Positions 4,215 to 8,217 of a stretch of DNA of 8,217 nt are shown one piece after another; the stretch's first letter is position 1, and each line of letters starts with the position of its first letter. The position numbers were made by a program, and so were the translations under genes. Origin of the DNA: Acidobacteriota bacterium (GTDB lineage: Bacteria; Acidobacteriota; Terriglobia; Acidiferrales; UBA7541). The notes beneath the pieces are model-generated. The model made no database searches and was not told the origin of the DNA. It saw only the letters and a program-made list of their open reading frames with translations. Where the stretch lies: positions 1-8,217 of the forward strand of contig QHYP01000099.1 in the NCBI GenBank assembly GCA_003224195.1, read 5' to 3'.

Positions 4215-6656
4215 TCATTCCACGCTGCAGAGTAGAGTCATCTGGGGGTCGACGAGGATTTTGCGCGGCGCGTTTGGCGTGACGAAGTGAAAGCTGGTCT
4301 CCTCGCCCGAAGCGATCACCGCGCCGAGCGGCAGCGGTTTTCCCGAGCCGATGCTCACGAACAAGGGAACCGGGGCAATGAATCCGCGCGGAACGCCGCT
4401 CTGGTACAACTTGCCCCGGACAAGGTAGCCGCTGTCCAGCCGCTTCACGGTGTACTTCACGCGATAGTGCGGGATCCCCACGCCGCGCACCCAATCGTCG
4501 AAGAACCAGTCCATCGAGTGCGTGTCCTCGAGGTCCATGGCCGACGTCATCACCGCTTCGATTTCGCGCTGCAGATCTTCGGTCGAGAGCGCGCGGTAGG
4601 CGTACTTTGTGATCAGGGTGTGCATCAGCGCGAGGAAACGCGCGTCGGGATTGCGGCCGCTTGAGTCGCGGAGCAGCATCCGCAGCATGTGGATTACCCA
4701 GGTGCCCTTGGGGTAGATCACGCGCTCGAACCCATCCGGTGATTTGGAGTCTTCAAGGCGGCTGCCGAGCGTGAGAGGCCCAATTTCGGCGGCAGAAAAA
4801 TCTTCTCCGGAGCGTTTTTCGAGCAGACGCGCGCGGTAGCGCTCGAGCCAATCGCGCAGCGCGCGGCCTGGATTCTTCTGGCTGTCGGCAAAGAGCAGGG
4901 CGAGATAATTGGCGAAAGCTTCGTCGATCCACTGGTCGCGATAGCTCTCCCAGCCGACCACGTTGCCCCACCACTGGTGGGCGACCTCGTGGAACGGCAC
5001 CAGTTCGGAAAAATGTTCCTGCGCCGCAGGGCTCAACCCGGCGCGAATCTGTGCGTCCGCAGGGAGGAAAGAGAACGTCGAGACATAGAGCAGCCCGGGC
5101 CAGCCCTGGCCGAACGTGCCGGGAATCTGCGAGACGTTGAGCTGCCGGTAGGGAAACGGTCCGCTGTAAGCCTCGTAGAAACGTATGGAAGAAGAGACTT
5201 CCCGCGCAAGCTGTCGCAGTGCGTCCGCAGGACTCGGCGGCGGCATCGTCATCTCGAGCCGGGCGCGCCCCCTCGGTCCTTCCGGGCCCATCGTAACCTG
5301 CCCCATCGGGATGTCCTGCGCGAGGGGGGCGAGCCGCCTTCTCAATGCCTGCTCGAGCTGGCGATTCGCAAAAACTTCCACGGCGTAGCCGGATTCCGTA
5401 ACGGACGCGGAGGCGTATTCACCCAGATTGAAGCCCGCGACCGGAACCGGTTTTTCAACGCGCCAGCGGCCGATGCGAAAATCGCCCTCTTCGCGCTCGT
5501 CGAGCTTCGTGCCGGTGGCGACGAGACGCAGCTTGCGCGGCCAGCGAAGCGTCAGGTCGTAATCGGCAAAGCTGTCCGGCCCGCCGAGATGCGGGTACCA
5601 GTTTCCGCGCGCACCCACGAAGACTACGCCGTTGCCGGCGTCGGAGATCACGCTGCCGCGAAAACGCAGCCGCAGAGTGAATTCACGGCCGCGGTGGGGC
5701 GGCTCGGAAAGAACGACGCAGAGCGAATCGTTTCCCCGAACAACGCGCTCGCGCTGGCTCAAGCCTTCATTTTGAAAGAAGGGAAGTTCCTCCCCGCCCG
5801 GTCCGATCACGGAGTCGACATTCAGCAGGCGCGAGAGTTCGAAGGTGATAAGGCGTTCGCCCTCGCGCTCAGCACGAATCGTAACGGTTGCAGTCCCATC
5901 CAAGGAGCGGTCAGGCAAAATGGAGGTTTCCAGGGAATAGTGCGACGCACGGAACGCGCTACCCAGCGCGGGCGCGGATGCCGCGCGAAACGATGCCCAG
6001 ACGTCGTAATACCGAGTTCCGTCCAGGGTGTGCCACTGGCCGAGCTGTACCTGTTCCTCGCGGCGGAGGTCGAAAACAAAATCAAACATGCCCCGTTCGA
6101 CGCCATCGAGTGCGGCGGCGAAATACGGCCGGGGATTCGCGGAGAGCCAGTCGGCCAAGATGCGCAGCGAATGGGGCGCATTCAGATGCGGCAGCAATTG
6201 ATTCCACATGGCAACGTAGGCGGGATCGGCTTGAGCCGAAAGATTCGAGCGGCAGAATTGGCCGGCCAACTCTTCCGCGGCCCCGTCGGAAAAGCGGATA
6301 TATGCGCTCCGGAACTCCTCGTCGAGGACGGGCACGCCGAGGAATCGCGCCATCTGTTGTTTCTCAACAGGGTCGCGCGGGGCAGTGAAGGCGCGCCCGT
6401 GGCCGCTGAAAACCACGCCGGTGACGCGCCCATCCACGGGCGTCAGAAATGCGAGCGTTCCCTCCTCGAAAGTAAGCTTCACATCGGCGCGGAACAACTC
6501 GACCTGCTTCACGGGGTACACGGCGGCCGGATCCACGCGGACTCCATTCAGCGAATCGTAAAGCTGGTGCGGAGATACGGCTGTGGTTTGCGACCCGGCG
6601 GGCAGCGCGAAGCAGAACGCGGTGCCTAGGGCCATCCACAGGATCGGGGCCCTCAT
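4215..6656 (-). CDS. Secreted M1-like (gluzincin) zinc metallopeptidase lacking the GxMEN motif
   Basis: An 813-residue exported zinc peptidase. Residues 1-22 form a signal peptide (MRAPILWMALGTAFCFALPAGS). The middle contains beta-rich M1 N-terminal-type sequence (about 235-420). The catalytic domain holds HEVAHQWWGN (H556, E557, H560) and, 18 residues later, E579 in WIDEAFANYL, giving the M1 pattern HExxH-x18-E. Y648 in VIYPKGTWV matches the transition-state tyrosine. About 40 residues before HExxH, where aminopeptidases have GxMEN, this protein has GQGWPGLLY, so free N-terminus binding is doubtful. The roughly 200-residue N-terminal extension is not one I recognise. I chose ATG 6656 because it begins right at the signal peptide; GTG 6683 adds nine residues and has no ribosome binding site. 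It converges on the HIT gene with a 6-nt gap. Confidence 0.92.
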   Translation of the reverse strand: MRAPILWMALGTAFCFALPAGSQTTAVSPHQLYDSLNGVRVDPAAVYPVKQVELFRADVKLTFEEGTLAFLTPVDGRVTGVVFSGHGRAFTAPRDPVEKQQMARFLGVPVLDEEFRSAYIRFSDGAAEELAGQFCRSNLSAQADPAYVAMWNQLLPHLNAPHSLRILADWLSANPRPYFAAALDGVERGMFDFVFDLRREEQVQLGQWHTLDGTRYYDVWASFRAASAPALGSAFRASHYSLETSILPDRSLDGTATVTIRAEREGERLITFELSRLLNVDSVIGPGGEELPFFQNEGLSQRERVVRGNDSLCVVLSEPPHRGREFTLRLRFRGSVISDAGNGVVFVGARGNWYPHLGGPDSFADYDLTLRWPRKLRLVATGTKLDEREEGDFRIGRWRVEKPVPVAGFNLGEYASASVTESGYAVEVFANRQLEQALRRRLAPLAQDIPMGQVTMGPEGPRGRARLEMTMPPPSPADALRQLAREVSSSIRFYEAYSGPFPYRQLNVSQIPGTFGQGWPGLLYVSTFSFLPADAQIRAGLSPAAQEHFSELVPFHEVAHQWWGNVVGWESYRDQWIDEAFANYLALLFADSQKNPGRALRDWLERYRARLLEKRSGEDFSAAEIGPLTLGSRLEDSKSPDGFERVIYPKGTWVIHMLRMLLRDSSGRNPDARFLALMHTLITKYAYRALSTEDLQREIEAVMTSAMDLEDTHSMDWFFDDWVRGVGIPHYRVKYTVKRLDSGYLVRGKLYQSGVPRGFIAPVPLFVSIGSGKPLPLGAVIASGEETSFHFVTPNAPRKILVDPQMTLLCSVE

Positions 6657-6663
6657 GGAATTG

Positions 6664-6672
6664 ACTCTAGCA
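6664..6672 (-). promoter_or_regulatory. Candidate extended -10 (TGC-TAGAGT) giving a leaderless mRNA for the M1-like gene
   Basis: On the minus strand TGC followed by TAGAGT resembles an extended -10 element. It ends 7 nt before ATG 6656, placing the predicted transcription start at the start codon itself. A weak TTCCTC lies 17 nt upstream as a possible -35. If real, translation must start at ATG 6656 and not at the upstream GTG 6683. Confidence 0.45.
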
Positions 6673-6723
6673 ACATTCGGCACCGAGAGGAAGCCCCCGT
6701 GCGCCTGGCGTGACTGCTCACGC

Positions 6724-6729
6724 TAGAAT
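6724..6729 (+). promoter_or_regulatory. Candidate -10 (TAGAAT) giving a leaderless mRNA for the TPR/peptidase gene
   Basis: TAGAAT, five of six matches to consensus, ends 6 nt before ATG 6736, with no Shine-Dalgarno sequence between them (GAAAC only). The surrounding GCTAGAAT closely mirrors the GCTAGAGT that precedes the divergent M1-like gene on the other strand. No -35 element is evident. Confidence 0.45.
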
Positions 6730-6735
6730 AGAAAC

Positions 6736-8184
6736 ATGCGGCGCCCGGGCCACGGCTTCCGAGCGGTTTTTCTTTCTGTCTCCCTCCTTCTGTGCGCGGC
6801 GCCCATCTTTGCGGACACGATTGTCTTGAAAAATGGGCGGCGTATCGTCGCCCTGTATGCCGTCGAGGAAGGGGACAAGGTCCGCTACGAAACTTCGGCG
6901 GGACAGCTCACTCTGCCAAAATCGATCGTCGATCACATCGAAAGGGGCGGCGTAATCGATGTTCACGGCGCAGGCAAGGAGGCCACGCAACTGGCCATCA
7001 CGCCCCCGGCTGCCGCCGCCACGATTCCGGGAGATGAAATCGCTCGAGGAGCGGTCCATGATGGCTCGATCGATCGGGAGTTCATCGCGAAACTTGAAGA
7101 AGAGGCGCGATCCGGAGCCAATGGAAGCGGCCAGCGCGCCGCGATGGCGCATCACGCGGCGGCGCAATTCGAGCTGAGCCGGGGCGATTACGAACACGCG
7201 CTGCAGGAAGAACGGACGGCGCTGACGTTCGCGCCGGAGCAGGCCACACTGCTGATGAACGTGGCCTACCTGCACCTGCGCCGCAGCGAGTACAAGCAGG
7301 CGTTGGACGAGTTGGATCGCGCCAAGCGCGTCGAGCCGGAATCGCCCGACGTGCACAAGCTCGCCGGCTGGGCCTATTACGGCCTGAATAAGATCGGCGA
7401 GGCAGTAGCCGAGTGGAAGCGGGCGCTCGCGCTCCGAAAGGATCCCGAGGTGCAGGCCGCGCTGGAAAAGGCGCAACGCGACCTTCAGGAGGAACAGAAT
7501 TACGGAGAAAATGAAAGCGGGCATTTTACGCTGCGCTACAGCGGCGCGGCGCAGCCTGCGCTGGCGCGCGACGTCCTTCGCGTGTTGGAGGCGCATTTTC
7601 GTAAGATTGAATCGGAGCTGGATTACACGCCGCCGGATCCGATCGGCGTAGTCCTTTATACGCAAGACGCATTCGTGGACATCACGCGCGCGCCGGCGTG
7701 GGTGGGAGCGCTGAACGACGGCCGGATCCGCGTGCCGGTGGAAGGACTCAGCAACGTTTCGCCGGAATTGTCGCGTGTGCTCAAACACGAGCTCACGCAC
7801 AGCTTCCTCACGCAACGCACGCATGGGCGTTGCCCCGTCTGGCTCAACGAAGGACTGGCGCAATGGATGGAGGGCCAGCGCAGCGGCGAAAACGCCGCAA
7901 CGCTGGTCGAGATTTACGATGCGAAACAGTTCATGTCGCTAGGCGCGCTGGAAGGCTCGTGGATGCGTTTGTCAGGCGATTCGGCCGCATACGCTTACGC
8001 CTGGTCGCTCGCGAACGTGGAGGCGGTCGTGCAGTCCGGCGGGATGACCGACATCACCCGGATCCTGGATCGCATTGCGCGAGGCGGCGCCACGGAAGTC
8101 GCGGTGCGCGAAATCCTCCACGGCGATTACGGCGACGTGATGCAATCCACTGCCGAGTATCTGCGCAAGACTTACGGACGATGA
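6736..8184 (+). CDS. Secreted TPR protein with C-terminal 'peptidase MA'-like zinc metalloprotease domain
   Basis: A 482-residue exported protein. Residues 1-26 form a signal peptide (hydrophobic FLSVSLLLCAAPIFA, likely cleaved before D27). A small beta domain follows, starting DTIVLKNGRRI, a pattern common at the mature N-terminus of such proteins. Three TPR-like repeats cover about 136-236 (for example DYEHALQEERTAL and EYKQALDELDRAKRVEP). The C-terminal domain (about 262-480) has HELTH (H351, E352, H355) and, 16 residues later, E372 in WLNEGLAQWMEG, the zinc-binding set of the gluzincin 'peptidase MA-like' family. All metal and catalytic residues are present, so it may be active, but no substrate is known to me. 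It is divergent from another exported gluzincin gene. ATG 6736 follows a TAGAAT directly, and the stop overlaps the next putative start. Confidence 0.9.
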   Translation: MRRPGHGFRAVFLSVSLLLCAAPIFADTIVLKNGRRIVALYAVEEGDKVRYETSAGQLTLPKSIVDHIERGGVIDVHGAGKEATQLAITPPAAAATIPGDEIARGAVHDGSIDREFIAKLEEEARSGANGSGQRAAMAHHAAAQFELSRGDYEHALQEERTALTFAPEQATLLMNVAYLHLRRSEYKQALDELDRAKRVEPESPDVHKLAGWAYYGLNKIGEAVAEWKRALALRKDPEVQAALEKAQRDLQEEQNYGENESGHFTLRYSGAAQPALARDVLRVLEAHFRKIESELDYTPPDPIGVVLYTQDAFVDITRAPAWVGALNDGRIRVPVEGLSNVSPELSRVLKHELTHSFLTQRTHGRCPVWLNEGLAQWMEGQRSGENAATLVEIYDAKQFMSLGALEGSWMRLSGDSAAYAYAWSLANVEAVVQSGGMTDITRILDRIARGGATEVAVREILHGDYGDVMQSTAEYLRKTYGR

Positions 8185-8217
8185 TGGAAATCGCAGGGCG
8201 CTCCCTGAATTCGGACA
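8181..8217 (+). CDS. Probable start of a further gene (partial, runs off the window)
   Basis: ATG 8181 overlaps the previous stop as ATGA, and a second ATG follows at 8184. The frame stays open to the window edge, reading MMEIAGRSLNSD. The tight overlap suggests a downstream operon partner of the TPR/peptidase gene. Only 12 codons are visible and there is no strong ribosome binding site, so the product cannot be named. Confidence 0.45.
   Translation, partial: MMEIAGRSLNSD

Noticed and set aside
4977..6629. 550-codon plus-strand open frame opposite the M1-like peptidase gene
   Set aside because: It is antisense to a gene with a signal peptide and complete zinc-site motifs. Its own product is low-complexity in Arg, Gly and Ala with no recognisable domain, as expected of a GC-rich shadow frame.
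6718..7863. 381-codon minus-strand open frame opposite the TPR/peptidase gene
   Set aside because: It is Arg-rich, has no known motif, and is fully antisense to a well-supported gene.
1..8217. tRNA, rRNA, CRISPR arrays, transposase genes and prophage genes
   Set aside because: Reading through the window I saw no such genes, no regularly spaced direct repeats and no transposase or phage protein motifs.

Overview
The window is GC-rich, densely coding bacterial chromosome. It carries short intergenic gaps, GTG and TTG start candidates, and a set of ordinary housekeeping and envelope genes. The mix of a ScoA/ScoB-type CoA-transferase, a zinc-ribbon rhomboid, a secreted M1-like peptidase and a TPR plus HExxH 'peptidase MA' protein fits Acidobacteriota best. 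That assignment is an inference from gene content and style; no marker gene is present. There are no RNA genes, CRISPR arrays, intact insertion sequences or prophage genes. By content this is core rather than accessory DNA.

Layout, left to right. (1) 2-750 (+): the last codons of 3-oxoacid CoA-transferase subunit A and all of subunit B, which together activate acetoacetate. (2) 841-1721 (+): a small conserved-looking protein of unknown function, then a CDP-alcohol phosphatidyltransferase for phospholipid synthesis. (3) 1718-1824: a terminator-like hairpin nested in a larger near-perfect inverted repeat. (4) 1836-2756 (-): a rhomboid intramembrane protease with an N-terminal zinc ribbon and a TTG start behind a full Shine-Dalgarno sequence. 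(5) 2757-2844: a compact divergent promoter region. (6) 2845-4208 (+): a 63-residue charged helical protein, an RlpA/SPOR cell-wall protein whose N-terminus is problematic, and a HIT-family protein overlapping it by ATGA. (7) 4215-6656 (-): a large secreted M1-like zinc peptidase, tail to tail with the HIT gene and only 6 nt away. (8) 6736-8184 (+): a secreted TPR plus zinc-peptidase-like protein, divergent from the M1-like gene. (9) 8181-end (+): probably the start of a further gene.

The envelope theme is strong: phospholipid head-group transfer, intramembrane proteolysis, septal peptidoglycan (RlpA/SPOR) and two exported gluzincin-type proteins. The genes lie in several short transcription units rather than one pathway operon.

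I did not find a clear novel multi-gene system. The observations most worth a second look are the inverted repeat at 1718-1824, the symmetric -10 region at 2802-2808, a recurring GCTA-type -10 about 7 nt upstream of three start codons that suggests leaderless mRNAs, the displaced signal-like peptide upstream of RlpA, and the absence of the GxMEN motif in the M1-like peptidase.
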